A stretch of 64,000 nucleotides of DNA, taken from NCBI RefSeq assembly GCF_019396345.1, contig NZ_JAHKRM010000004.1:1-64000 (forward strand). Reading direction: 5' to 3'. Positions 26,271-35,600 of this stretch are shown here, piece by piece. The notes under the pieces were generated by a model, which was given only the letters and a program-made list of their open reading frames with translations, was not told the origin of the DNA and did not search any database. Every line of letters starts with the position of its first letter. Position 1 is the first letter of the stretch. Origin of the DNA: Nonomuraea guangzhouensis (lineage in GTDB: Bacteria; Actinomycetota; Actinomycetes; Streptosporangiales; Streptosporangiaceae). Position numbers and translations under genes: made by a program.

Positions 26271-27613
26271 CGCAACACCTTGCGCCCGGTCTGCTGGGCG
26301 ATCAGGTCGGCGGCCTCCTTGAGCACGGTGGCCGGGTCGGCGCCCTTGAGCAGCACCTTGGTCTGGGCGTCCGTGACGGCCTTGAGCGCGCGGGGGTAGT
26401 CGGCGGAGTAGTTGGTCACGTAGGAGGGCCGCTTGAGCGCGTCGAGGAAGACCTCGCCCTTCTTCTGGCCGCTGAAGAACGCGGACGTCTCGTGGAAGAT
26501 CGGGTCGTCGTACGCCGACATGAGGGCGGGCGCGATGCCTTTGCCGCGATAGATCGTGACCTGGCTCTCCGGCCGGGTGAGCACGAACTCGGCGAACGCG
26601 TACGCGGCCTCCCTGACCTTGCTGGTGCCCGCGACGGCCAGGTGCGTGGAGTTGACCGTCGCCGACACCTTGCCGCCGGCCGTGACGGCGGGCGGGAGGC
26701 GGACCTTCCACTTGCCCTTCTGCTCGGGCACGTTCTCCTCGACGACCCCGCCGAACCAGGTGGGCATGGACTGGACCGCGACCTTGCCGCTCTTGAGCTG
26801 GCTGATCATCGTGTTCCAGCCGCCCGACATGTCGGCGACCAGGCCGGCGTCGTTGAGCTTCTTGATGATCGTCATCGCGGTGACCGCCTGTGGCGAGTCG
26901 AGCGTGACGTTGCCCTGCATGTCGAAGTAGAAGGTGTCCTGGAGCTGGAGCAGCATCTGGAAGAAGTTGGCGGAGTCGGCCTGGGAGGCGGGCTTGTCGA
27001 TGCCGAGCAGCTGGACGCCGGTCTTCTTCTTGAGCTCGATCCCGGCCTCGATGACCTCGTCCCAGGTCTTCAGTGCCTCCGCGTCGATCCCGGCCTTCTC
27101 GAACAGGTCGGCCCGGTAGTAGAAACCGGCCGAGTTGGCCTCCCACGGCAGCGCGTAGACCTTGCCGTCGCGGCTGACGGTCTCCCACATCCCCTGGGCG
27201 AACTCCGCCTTGTGCCGGTCGGCGCCGAGCGGCACGAGGTCGGCCAGGCCGCCGGGGAACTTCTCGATGTAGGCAGGCAGGTAGTCGATGCCGATGTGCA
27301 GGACGTCGCCGAGTCCCTGACCGCCCGCGGCCATCCCGGCGGTGATCTTGTCCCAGATGGCCGGATTGCCGATGTCCTGGACATCGACCTTGATGCCGGG
27401 GAACTGCTTCTGGAAGCCGGGTACGAGCTCCTTCATCATCGCGGCCGGGCCCTGCCAGCTCCAGACGGTGATGTTGCCCTTGGCGGCCGTGCCGGTCGGG
27501 CCCGCCGGAGCGGCCGCCGGGGCGGCGCCGCCGCCACCGCAGGCGGACATCGCGGCCCCACCGGCGGCCAGGGCACTGAGCTGGAGGAATCGGCGTCGGT
27601 CGAGGTGGGCCAT
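26267..27613 (-). CDS. Sugar ABC transporter substrate-binding lipoprotein
   Basis: 448 residues, solute-binding protein family 1. The N-terminus HLDRRRFLQLSALAAGGAA runs into a lipobox ending at Cys25 (SACGGGG), so it is probably a Tat-exported lipoprotein. The ATG at 27613 follows AGGAG. It opens a six-gene operon that runs to 19828 with four-base overlaps at almost every junction. Ligand preference is inferred from the GH36-like gene downstream to be an alpha-galactoside. Confidence 0.9.
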   Translation of the reverse strand: MAHLDRRRFLQLSALAAGGAAMSACGGGGAAPAAAPAGPTGTAAKGNITVWSWQGPAAMMKELVPGFQKQFPGIKVDVQDIGNPAIWDKITAGMAAGGQGLGDVLHIGIDYLPAYIEKFPGGLADLVPLGADRHKAEFAQGMWETVSRDGKVYALPWEANSAGFYYRADLFEKAGIDAEALKTWDEVIEAGIELKKKTGVQLLGIDKPASQADSANFFQMLLQLQDTFYFDMQGNVTLDSPQAVTAMTIIKKLNDAGLVADMSGGWNTMISQLKSGKVAVQSMPTWFGGVVEENVPEQKGKWKVRLPPAVTAGGKVSATVNSTHLAVAGTSKVREAAYAFAEFVLTRPESQVTIYRGKGIAPALMSAYDDPIFHETSAFFSGQKKGEVFLDALKRPSYVTNYSADYPRALKAVTDAQTKVLLKGADPATVLKEAADLIAQQTGRKVLR

Positions 27614-27933
27614 GGAGGAACTCCTGGGGGGATGAGGAGGTTTGGCCTGTTGCCGCGTGACGTTACATCCGCGTTTCGAGCACTTGCAATACTTCAGCGA
27701 AAACTTTCAGGCAGAAACCGGAAGTCCGACGCAAGCCATCACGCTCATTGACCGGCCTGTCGGCGGGGCCATGACGGCCAGTGTCAGGAATAGACCAACG
27801 CCCACTTTGTCGCTCGGCAAACCTGGCCATTTATGGACCAACCGGACGCTGTCACCGTCAAGGTGCCCGCCCTCCTCGCCCCCGACGAGGCAGTTGCTCC
27901 CGTCCGAGGACGGCGGCAGAAGGGCCACCCCCC
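27614..27933. other. Divergent intergenic region with candidate LacI operator
   Basis: No gene is supported. GAAAACTTTC (27699-27708) is a dyad of the GAAA-TTTC kind often bound by actinomycete LacI repressors, and TTTCGAG (27674-27680) is a second half-site nearer the importer gene. These are the best operator candidates for the LacI encoded at 21792-22784. The promoter of the HNH gene on the other strand was not identified. Confidence 0.4.
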
Positions 27934-28572
27934 ATGCACCTCAAGCGTGCGTTATCGGCTGCCTTCAGCGTCACCTGCGCGACCACTCTGACCCTGGCCA
28001 TCACCACGCAACCGGCCGCGGCCATCCCGCCGAACATCCCGTCCGCCGCCACCGCGGCCACCCGGCTCGCGGCCCTGACCGTGGCCGCCGAATCCCACAG
28101 CAGCACCTACGACCGCGACCTGTTCCCGCACTGGATCACCCAGAGCGGGACCTGCAACACCCGCGAAGAGGTCCTCAAGCGCGACGGCACCAACGTGGTG
28201 ACCAACTCCGCCTGCGCGGCCGTCTCCGGCTCCTGGTACAGCCCCTACGACGGCGCGACCTGGACCGCCGCCTCCGACGTGGACATCGACCACATGGTCC
28301 CCCTGGCCGAGGCATGGGCCTCGGGGGCATGGGCGTGGACGACCGCCCAGCGCCAGACGTACGCCAACGACCTGGGCGGCCCCGAGCTGTGGGCCGTGAC
28401 GGACAACGTCAACCAGTCCAAGAGCGACCAGGACCCGGCCGAATGGCAGCCGCCGCGCACCGCCGAGCGCTGCCGCTACGCCCGATCCTGGATCCAGGTC
28501 AAGTGGTACTACAGCCTGACCCTCGACAGCGCGGAGAAGACGGCGCTGAGCAGCATGCTCGCCACCTGCTGA
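27934..28572 (+). CDS. Secreted HNH-family nuclease (DUF1524-like)
   Basis: 212 residues. The signal peptide is MHLKRALSAAFSVTCATTLT followed by a hydrophobic stretch and AAA. The nuclease core has DIDHMVPLAEAW (metal and general-base His) and, further on, DNVNQSKSDQDPAEWQP with the Asn-x-x-K/D pattern of the HNH fold. Paired Cys are consistent with an extracellular protein. Such enzymes degrade DNA outside the cell for nutrients or during development; the role here is inferred. A terminator hairpin follows. The ATG at 27934 has only a weak GGG-rich ribosome site. Confidence 0.88.
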   Translation: MHLKRALSAAFSVTCATTLTLAITTQPAAAIPPNIPSAATAATRLAALTVAAESHSSTYDRDLFPHWITQSGTCNTREEVLKRDGTNVVTNSACAAVSGSWYSPYDGATWTAASDVDIDHMVPLAEAWASGAWAWTTAQRQTYANDLGGPELWAVTDNVNQSKSDQDPAEWQPPRTAERCRYARSWIQVKWYYSLTLDSAEKTALSSMLATC

Positions 28573-28586
28573 CCTCCGGCCTGCCA

Positions 28587-28624
28587 CGGCACAACGCCTC
28601 CGAGGAAGCGGGGGCGTTGTGCCG
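28587..28624 (+). terminator. Hairpin terminator after the HNH nuclease gene
   Basis: CGGCACAACGCC (28587-28598) and GGCGTTGTGCCG (28613-28624) are perfect 12-base arms with a 14-base loop, 14 nt after the stop codon. Confidence 0.8.
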
Positions 28625-28710
28625 ATCTTCGGGACCCCCGCGAAGGAGTGCGAAATATGCCCCTCTAATCTGCATGGCAGACGGCAGCCTGTGGGTGAAA
28701 GAGGTCAATT

Positions 28711-29463
28711 GTGAACAGCCGAGGCGTACTCGTGACCGGATCGTCGCGCGGGATCGGCCGCGAGATCGCCAAGATCTTCGCCGCCGGAGGCGACCGGGTC
28801 GCGGTCCACCACCGGGACTCCCCCGGCGAGGCGGAGGAGACCAGATCGGCGCTCGACGGCGACGGCCACGCCGTCGTCCAGGGAGACATAGCCGATCCGG
28901 ACGCCGTCGCCGCGTTCGTCTCGGCGGCGATCGACGCCCTCGACGGCATCGACGTGCTCGTGAACAACGCCGCCGTCTACCTCTTCCACGATCCGCTGAC
29001 CGTGGACTACGCCTCCTGGCAGCGAACCTGGCGCAGGACCGTCGAGGTGGACCTGATCGGCGCCGCGAACGTCTCCTGGTGCGTGGCCCGGCACATGGTG
29101 GAGCGCGGCCGTGGCGGGCGCATCGTCAACGTCGCCTCCCGTGGCGCCTACCGGGGCGAGCCGCAGGCACCGGGATACGCCGCCGCCAAGGCCGGCCTGA
29201 CCGCGATGGGGCAGTCGCTGGCCATCGCGCTCGCCCCGCATCGCATCGCGGTCTCCTCGGTGGCGCCGGGGTTCGTCGAGACCGACATGGTGGCCTCCCT
29301 CCTGACCGAGGAGAACCGGCCCGGCGTCGAGGCGCAGAGCCCGTTCGGCCGGATCGCCCAGCCGGAGGAGGTGGCGGCGGCCGTGCGGTATCTCGCCTCG
29401 GCCGAGGCGGAGTTCGTCAGCGGCACGGTGCTCGACCTCAACGGCGCCTCTTACCTGCGCTGA
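28711..29463 (+). CDS. SDR family NAD(P)-dependent oxidoreductase (FabG-like)
   Basis: 250 residues of the classical SDR family. The cofactor motif TGSSRGIG is at residues 9-16, NNAA at 85-88, and the catalytic Ser143, Tyr156 and Lys160 (YAAAK) are all present. The C-terminus has the FVSGTVLDLNG block. It would reduce a ketone or oxidise an alcohol with NAD(P)H; the substrate is unknown. The GTG start at 28711 has a weak AGAGG upstream. It converges on the NACHT gene with only 4 nt between stops. Confidence 0.92.
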   Translation: MNSRGVLVTGSSRGIGREIAKIFAAGGDRVAVHHRDSPGEAEETRSALDGDGHAVVQGDIADPDAVAAFVSAAIDALDGIDVLVNNAAVYLFHDPLTVDYASWQRTWRRTVEVDLIGAANVSWCVARHMVERGRGGRIVNVASRGAYRGEPQAPGYAAAKAGLTAMGQSLAIALAPHRIAVSSVAPGFVETDMVASLLTEENRPGVEAQSPFGRIAQPEEVAAAVRYLASAEAEFVSGTVLDLNGASYLR

Positions 29464-29467
29464 AAGC

Positions 29468-31993
29468 TCAGTCGTCCTCCGGCGGGGTCAGGAAGTCCTG
29501 GAGTTCGCGGTGCCGGAACTGGTAGGTGGCGCCGCTGACGCGCAGCAGCCGGGCCTCGCAGGCCCAGTCGAGAAAGGTCCACAGCCGTAGCGGAAGCACA
29601 CCGCGAGCGGCCGAGACGATCAGGCCGATCATGGTGCGGGACCAGGCGATCGCGCCGAAGGCGAGGCCGAAGGTCACACCGCCGATGAGCGCGCACGCCA
29701 GCGACTCGACGACTCCCCGGTTCATGACGAACACGAGGAAGGCGGCGACACCGCCGGTGAGGCCGAAGGCCACGCCGATCATCGGGTTGCGGCGCAGGGC
29801 CTCTCGCGGGTGGGCCAGCTCGGCGTCCTTGCTCCAGCCACCCGTGGCGATCTTGAAGACGACCCCGAGCGCGAAGGCCGAGGCGAAGGCCCCCATGATC
29901 TCCGCGGCCAGGGGGAGCGGGCCGGCGTCGGCCAGGCGCAGCGGCGGCAGTCCGGTGAGGGCGCCGCACAGTCCGAAGCCCAGCAGGATGGCCGGCTCGG
30001 CGCGGACCGCCTCGGGTATGGACATGCGCTCGGCTCCCGGCCGCGCGGCGGCGGTCAATCCGATGACCGCCCCGAACACCCCGCCCCCGGCCGCCCCCGC
30101 GGCGACGGCGAACCCGGGGTCGAAGACCTTGCCGCCGGTCAGTACGAACCCGGCCAGGCCGCAGAGCACGCCGACCGGGCCGCCCACCAGGGCGCCGAGC
30201 AGACCGCCGATCATGCGCCGCCGGTGCGGGACGTTGGCCCGCCCCCCGGCGGCGGCCGGCCACGGCGACAGCGACAGGCCGGTGGCGATGCCCACCCAGC
30301 CCGCCATGAGCGCCAAGGTGAGCCCCTCCCCCGCGTCGAGCCAGTCGCGCGGGTCACCGGGACGCTCGGCCCCCGACCCCGCCCAGAACGCCAGCATGGC
30401 GATGACGGCGAAGATCACGCAGCACAGACAGTGCAGCGCCCGGACCAGCCGCCGGCCACCGATCGGCCACAGCAGGTGCGGAACGATGTCGATCGGCGTC
30501 AGACCGGGCGGCGGCCGATCCGTCCCGGCGGTGTAGGCGGCCTGCCATCGCAGGTGCGAGGCCAGGTTCTCCAGCCAGGACCGCACCTGTTCAGGACGGT
30601 AGGGGGTGCCGTGGGCGGCGCGCGGGGTCAGGCCGGTCGCCGCCGGGACGTACGCGTCGAGCAGCCCCCGGGCGATCCGCGCCGCCGCCACCCGTGGGTC
30701 GGGGTCCGGGCCGGCGCGGAGCAGCTCGGCCGGATCGGCGCCGGACTCCACGGCGGTCACGGTCAGCAACAGCCGCCACGGCGTGGCCAGGGCGGTGCGG
30801 ATGGCCGTCCCCGACGGTCCGGAGAGTGCCGCGTGGATGCCGTCGCGGTAGGTGTCGCAGGGATGGCCGTCCGGCCAGCGGGTGCGCAGGTACGCGTTGA
30901 TCTGTTCGATGGTCAGGTCACGCAGATGGATCCGGGTGGCGTCGTCGAGTCCGGCGCGGGCTTCGGACAGCTCGGCGTAGCGGTCGGCGCGGCAGGTCAC
31001 GACGACCGCCCCCGGTCGCCGTCCGGAAAGGTCGCTGTACCGGTTGAGCGCGGCCAGCAGGCCGATCGCCCGGCGGGGCGGGCCCATGGACGGCTCGGGG
31101 TCCAGTTCGTCCAGTCCGTCCAGCACCGGCAGCACCTGGCGGTCCCGCACCAGCCGCTCCGCGTCCTTGGCCGCGAGTCCGAAGTCGCGCACGAGCTGTT
31201 CGGCCAGCCATGGTTCGAACGGGCTGCCCAAGGTCCATCGTGCGGCGTTCAGGCGTACCGGCACCATCTGCCGCTGACCGGGTCGGCCACCGGTGGTCAG
31301 GAGGGGCTCCAGCAGTTGCAGCACGAGTTCGATGGCGAGCACCGTCTTGCCCGCTCCCGACTCGCCCACGACCAGCAGGCGCTGTGGGCGCAGCCCGCTG
31401 AAGAACGTCCCGATCGAGTGCAGGTCGTCCTTCCCCTCGCCGGTGGCGTCGTCGTGGATCGGGTCCGCGTACGGTGCGAACGAGACCGGCGCGATGCTGT
31501 AGCCGCCGAGCAGCCCTTTACGCGCTCTGTCCTCCTCCCGGGCTACGCGCCGCGCCAGGAGTTCGACGGCATGGTCCCGGCCGGTGGGAGCCGCCTCGAT
31601 CTCCACCGCGTCACCCTCCGTGACCGTCTCCGCCGGGGTCTCCGTGTGGGTGACCGGTTCGGTCAAGGCGGCCCTGGCCACCCGCCAGCGTTCGAGCTCA
31701 GCGGGGATCAGCTCACTCGGATAGTCGCGGTAACGCAGGCAGGCGGTGACGAAGGCCTGCACGAAATCCCACCGCGGCAGCCTGTCGGTCTGCCGCAGCA
31801 CCTGCGAGGTCGTGCTTTTGGGCAACGCGTCGATCTTGACGCCGTCCGAGGTCACCGTCTGGCCGCCGAGAGAGCGCAGCCTGCTCAAGGATGGCTCGCC
31901 GGCCCACTGTTTGAGCCGGACCAGCGACCGGACGAAGTCCGCGGCGTTGCCGGCCTCGGTGGGATCGGGTGGACGGGGCTGATCCGCGGTCAT
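29468..31993 (-). CDS. HTH-NACHT NTPase with C-terminal membrane domain
   Basis: 841 residues in three parts. The N-terminus (about 18-90) is an XRE-like helical domain with the LPKSTTSQVLRQTDRLPRWD signature seen at the front of many actinomycete STAND proteins. The NACHT ATPase follows: Walker A GESGAGKT (210-217), Walker B VLPVLDGLDEL (288-298) and a sensor-like VVVTCRADRYAEL. From about residue 525 the protein is a run of eight or more hydrophobic segments with short loops, then a cytosolic tail ending in FRHRELQDFL. The ATG overlaps the stop of the upstream gene (TGATG). It is probably a membrane-anchored sensor NTPase; ligand and output are unknown. Confidence 0.85.
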   Translation of the reverse strand: MTADQPRPPDPTEAGNAADFVRSLVRLKQWAGEPSLSRLRSLGGQTVTSDGVKIDALPKSTTSQVLRQTDRLPRWDFVQAFVTACLRYRDYPSELIPAELERWRVARAALTEPVTHTETPAETVTEGDAVEIEAAPTGRDHAVELLARRVAREEDRARKGLLGGYSIAPVSFAPYADPIHDDATGEGKDDLHSIGTFFSGLRPQRLLVVGESGAGKTVLAIELVLQLLEPLLTTGGRPGQRQMVPVRLNAARWTLGSPFEPWLAEQLVRDFGLAAKDAERLVRDRQVLPVLDGLDELDPEPSMGPPRRAIGLLAALNRYSDLSGRRPGAVVVTCRADRYAELSEARAGLDDATRIHLRDLTIEQINAYLRTRWPDGHPCDTYRDGIHAALSGPSGTAIRTALATPWRLLLTVTAVESGADPAELLRAGPDPDPRVAAARIARGLLDAYVPAATGLTPRAAHGTPYRPEQVRSWLENLASHLRWQAAYTAGTDRPPPGLTPIDIVPHLLWPIGGRRLVRALHCLCCVIFAVIAMLAFWAGSGAERPGDPRDWLDAGEGLTLALMAGWVGIATGLSLSPWPAAAGGRANVPHRRRMIGGLLGALVGGPVGVLCGLAGFVLTGGKVFDPGFAVAAGAAGGGVFGAVIGLTAAARPGAERMSIPEAVRAEPAILLGFGLCGALTGLPPLRLADAGPLPLAAEIMGAFASAFALGVVFKIATGGWSKDAELAHPREALRRNPMIGVAFGLTGGVAAFLVFVMNRGVVESLACALIGGVTFGLAFGAIAWSRTMIGLIVSAARGVLPLRLWTFLDWACEARLLRVSGATYQFRHRELQDFLTPPEDD

Positions 31994-32643
31994 CAGCGCG
32001 TCGTCCTCACCAGCGACCACTCGAACACCGCCTTCCCGTGCCGGGGCCACCGGCCATCCCTGCACGTGCCTACCAGTGTCTGGACATGACGTGATTCCAT
32101 CAGGAAATTGCGCGCCTCATCGGACTCCACCAGCTCCCGGCCGACCGCGATGGGCACGAACCCGTGCCGGGGAATGTAGACCCATCGGCCGCGGTCCCAG
32201 TCATAGGGATCGAACCAGTGGTGGCGCACCGTACCGGACGCTCGCACCTCGGGTCCGGTCCGGGTCAGGACGAACGAGCCCTGCGAGCGCAGCAGACTCA
32301 TCCTGCTGACGTAGAAGAGCTCCGTGCCGATGAACGCGTTGACCCGCGCGTCCCAATAGTCGTGTAACCAGGTGGAGGCGCCGTCCCGAAGCAGGCCCGC
32401 CTCTCGCGTGAGCTGCCGTTCGAAACGGCGCTGGTTCTTGCGCTCGGCTTTCTTGATCACTTTGAACGAGCGGAGCCAGCGCAGTGACATCGTCCTGGAG
32501 GCACCGACGCCGTCCATGAAGTGTTCCAGGAAATCCGACGCCATCGGGTGGACCTTCCGGCCGTCCGCGACGATCGAGCGGAACAACGCGGCCAGTTCCG
32601 GGACGGGCTTGCCGGTCCGTCGCCGGAAACCCCTAAGAAACAT
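31993..32643 (-). CDS. Unrecognised 216-aa protein coupled to the NACHT gene
   Basis: I do not recognise the family. The N-terminal half is basic and helical (RSFKVIKKAERKNQRRFERQ). The C-terminal half is beta-rich with aromatic blocks: VRHHWFDPYDWDRGRWVYIP and then GRELVESDEARNFLMESRHV. That block loosely recalls C-terminal domains of actinomycete toxin-like proteins, but this is an impression only. There is no signal peptide or TM helix. It sits between the WD40 gene (27 nt upstream) and the NACHT gene (overlapping TGATG), so the three are one operon. It is a candidate effector or adaptor of the STAND proteins. Confidence 0.8.
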   Translation of the reverse strand: MFLRGFRRRTGKPVPELAALFRSIVADGRKVHPMASDFLEHFMDGVGASRTMSLRWLRSFKVIKKAERKNQRRFERQLTREAGLLRDGASTWLHDYWDARVNAFIGTELFYVSRMSLLRSQGSFVLTRTGPEVRASGTVRHHWFDPYDWDRGRWVYIPRHGFVPIAVGRELVESDEARNFLMESRHVQTLVGTCRDGRWPRHGKAVFEWSLVRTTR

Positions 32644-32670
32644 CCTTGGTCCGTCCGTTAACGGGGATGG

Positions 32671-35600
32671 TCAGGTGCATATCTGCTGGAATTTCTCTCC
32701 CTGTATATAGCGCTCCCACTCGGCCCGGGTGAAGGAGCGGCCCACGTTGGCGCATACCGTGGCGGCGGGATCGGCGGGTATCGCGACGTTCCATAACCGC
32801 GCGGTCTTGTCGTAGCTCGCAGAGGCGACGGTGGTGCCGTCCGGGCTGTACACGACCTTGCTCACGACGCTCGTATGACCGGTCAGCGGGGCCCCGATCT
32901 GACGGTTGGTCTGCAGATCCCACAGCCGGATGGTGTGGTCCGCGGAGCCTGTGACAAGAGTATTGCCCTTGGGGCTGAACGCGACGGCGCCGACGTAGTC
33001 GGTGTGGCCGGTCAGAACGGCCCCGGTCGGACGATGACCTGCCACGTCCCACAGTCGTACGGTGCCGTTGCCAGGCGTGGTGGCCAGGGTCTTGCCGTCA
33101 TGGCTGAATGCGAGGGCATCGGTTGATCTGCCCTCGGTGGCGGCCGGCAACGGGGCCCCGATCTGGCGGTGAGTGACCACGTCGAAAAGCCGCACGGTAC
33201 GGTCACCGCCCGCGACAGCCAACATGCCGCCATCCGGGCTGAATGCCATGGCCGTGACGGCGTAGTTGTCGTCGCTGACGGTGATGCGCGGCCAGATCTC
33301 ACGGCGGCCGGCAACGTCCCAGAAACTGATGAAACCATCGTTCCGCATGGCGACGACCCTGCTGTCGGGGCTGATCTCTCGTTGGGGCCAGTTATTCCGG
33401 TCCGAATAGACGAGCGGGCCGATCTGACGAAGAGTGGCGGTGTCCCACAACCGTATGTCGCCGAGGACGCTCGCTATGGTGAGCTTCCTGCCATCGGGAC
33501 TGAATCTGATTTTGTGGATACCGGACGGCCGGCCATCTTCGATTTGGACGCGACGACTGATTTCACGTTGGGTCGCCACATCCCATTGCCGGACCGCGAA
33601 ATCAGCATCCCTGTCGCGTGGGCTGACACCGGGGCCGGGGGCGGCCAGTGTCTTCCCGTCGGGGCTGAAGGCGACCTCGGATATCGCGGGCATTGCCGCA
33701 CCGACCTGTCGATGCGCCACCGGATCCCACAACCACACCACGCCGTCATCACCGGCGGCCGCCACAATCCTCCCGTCAGGGCTGAACGCCACTGTTTTGG
33801 CAGGTTGCCGCTTGTCGGCGAGCGCGGGGCCCACCCGTTGATGGCCGGCGGTGTCCCATAGCCGGGTGAAGCCGTCGGCTCCGGCGGTGACGACCCTCTT
33901 TCCGTCCGGGCTGAACGCTATCCCGTAGAAACCGTCTCGCTCTCGCAGAGCACTGCCGATCTGGTGATGGGTGGCAAGGTTCCACAGGCGGGCGGTCCCG
34001 TCCTTGCTCGCTGTCGCGAGAGTCGTTCCGTCCGGGCTGATGGAGACGTCATGAACGTCGTCGGCGTGCCGGAACGTGCCCCCGATCTGACAGTGTGTGG
34101 CGAGGTCCCACAGCCGCGCGGTGTTGTCGGCTCCGCCAGTGACCAGGCGTTTCCCGTCTGGGGTGAAGGCCACCGCATTGATCGCCTTCTTGCCCGTCGG
34201 CTGGCCGGGACGTCCCATGGTGTCCCCGATCTGGCGGCGGGTGGCCACATCCCACAGCCGGATGGTGCCCTCGTAGGTCGCGGCCGCGAGGGTCCCTCCA
34301 TCCGGGCTGAACGCCAACGCCTGTACGGAATCCAGCGCCTGCGCGGACGCCCTGTTCTCCAGCGGGACACCCAGCTGCCGGTGCGCGGATATATCCCAGA
34401 ACAGGATGAACCCGCCGCATGCCGTGGCCAACATCTTTCCATCGGGACTGATGGCCACGTGGGCGCCCGCGCCACACGCCAGTTGTAAATGGACGATCGG
34501 GGCGCCGAGCTGCCGGCGCGACGCGGTGTCCCACAGCCGCACGGCGTCATCGTAGTCCGTCACGGTGGCGATGATCGAGCCATCGCGGCTGAAGGCCAGT
34601 TCCCTTATGGGGCTGTTGTATCCGGATACGGGGCTTTTGTGGCCGGGCAGGACCGCCCGGCCCGGCTGTGTCGCCGCGTCGAGCAGGCTGTAACGGGCCT
34701 CGGAGGTGTGGGCGATCCGCCAGGCGGCCACAGCCAGCAGTGCGGCGATGACCGGGTCGCCGGCGCCCTCGCTCTGCGCCGCCAACAGGCGCGAGAGCGC
34801 CTGTCTGCGTTGCTGATCGGCCTCGTTCGCCGCGTTGACGGCGGCGCCGGCCGCGATAAGGGCGAGCACCGACAGCACCGCGAGACCGGCCATGACGAGG
34901 CGCCGGCGGCGGCCGGCCCGCCGTGCCGCCCCCGTCGACGCCGTGATGAAGCGCTCCACTGTGGGGCCGGGCGGTGGGAAGCTGTCGGGGTCGCGGTCCC
35001 AGCGGGGCCGGGTGTCCTGGACCGCCAGCAGCCGGGCACCCCGGTAGAGGAAGGCGGGGTCGCGGTGGTTCTCGGCCCATTGGGCGGCGTCGTCGATGAG
35101 CTGGTCGTACACCGTCTGCGCGGTGAGGTCGGGTTCGAGCCATTGGCGAAGCGTCGGCCAGGCGATCAGGAGCGCGTCATGGGCGATCTCGACGCTGTCC
35201 TCGTCCAGGGTGAGCAGGCGCTGGTCGGCGAACGCGGAGAGCAGCGCCTCCGCCCGGTCTCGCCGCTCCGCCGAGTCCGCCGACGCGGCGGCGTGGATCT
35301 CGGTCAGCGTCGCTCTGCGCCGCGCCACCCGCCCGCCCGCGGTGATCAAGGTCATGCGCCGGAAGATCCGGAGCGCGGCCTTACGGTCCTCCGCCGGCAG
35401 CCGCCCGAGGACCTCGTCGGCCGTACGCCGCACGGAATCGCGTACCCGGCCGGACTCCTCATAGCCCCGGACGGTCAGCCGGCCGTCCTCACGTCTCTCC
35501 CAGGTGTTGCGCAGAGCCTGCGACAGCAACGGCAGGGCCCCGGCCTCGTAACGATCGCCGGCGGTCAGCTCCCCCAGGATGGTCTCCACCAGACCGGGCT

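Noticed and set aside
27684-27689. A single TTGCAA in the importer promoter region, considered as a Nur half-site
   Set aside because: There is no second half at five-base spacing, so it does not meet the Nur pattern.
29810-32089. A 759-codon open frame on the plus strand across the NACHT gene
   Set aside because: The minus strand carries intact Walker motifs and membrane segments; the plus frame is low-complexity Arg/Gly/Gln/Pro-rich.
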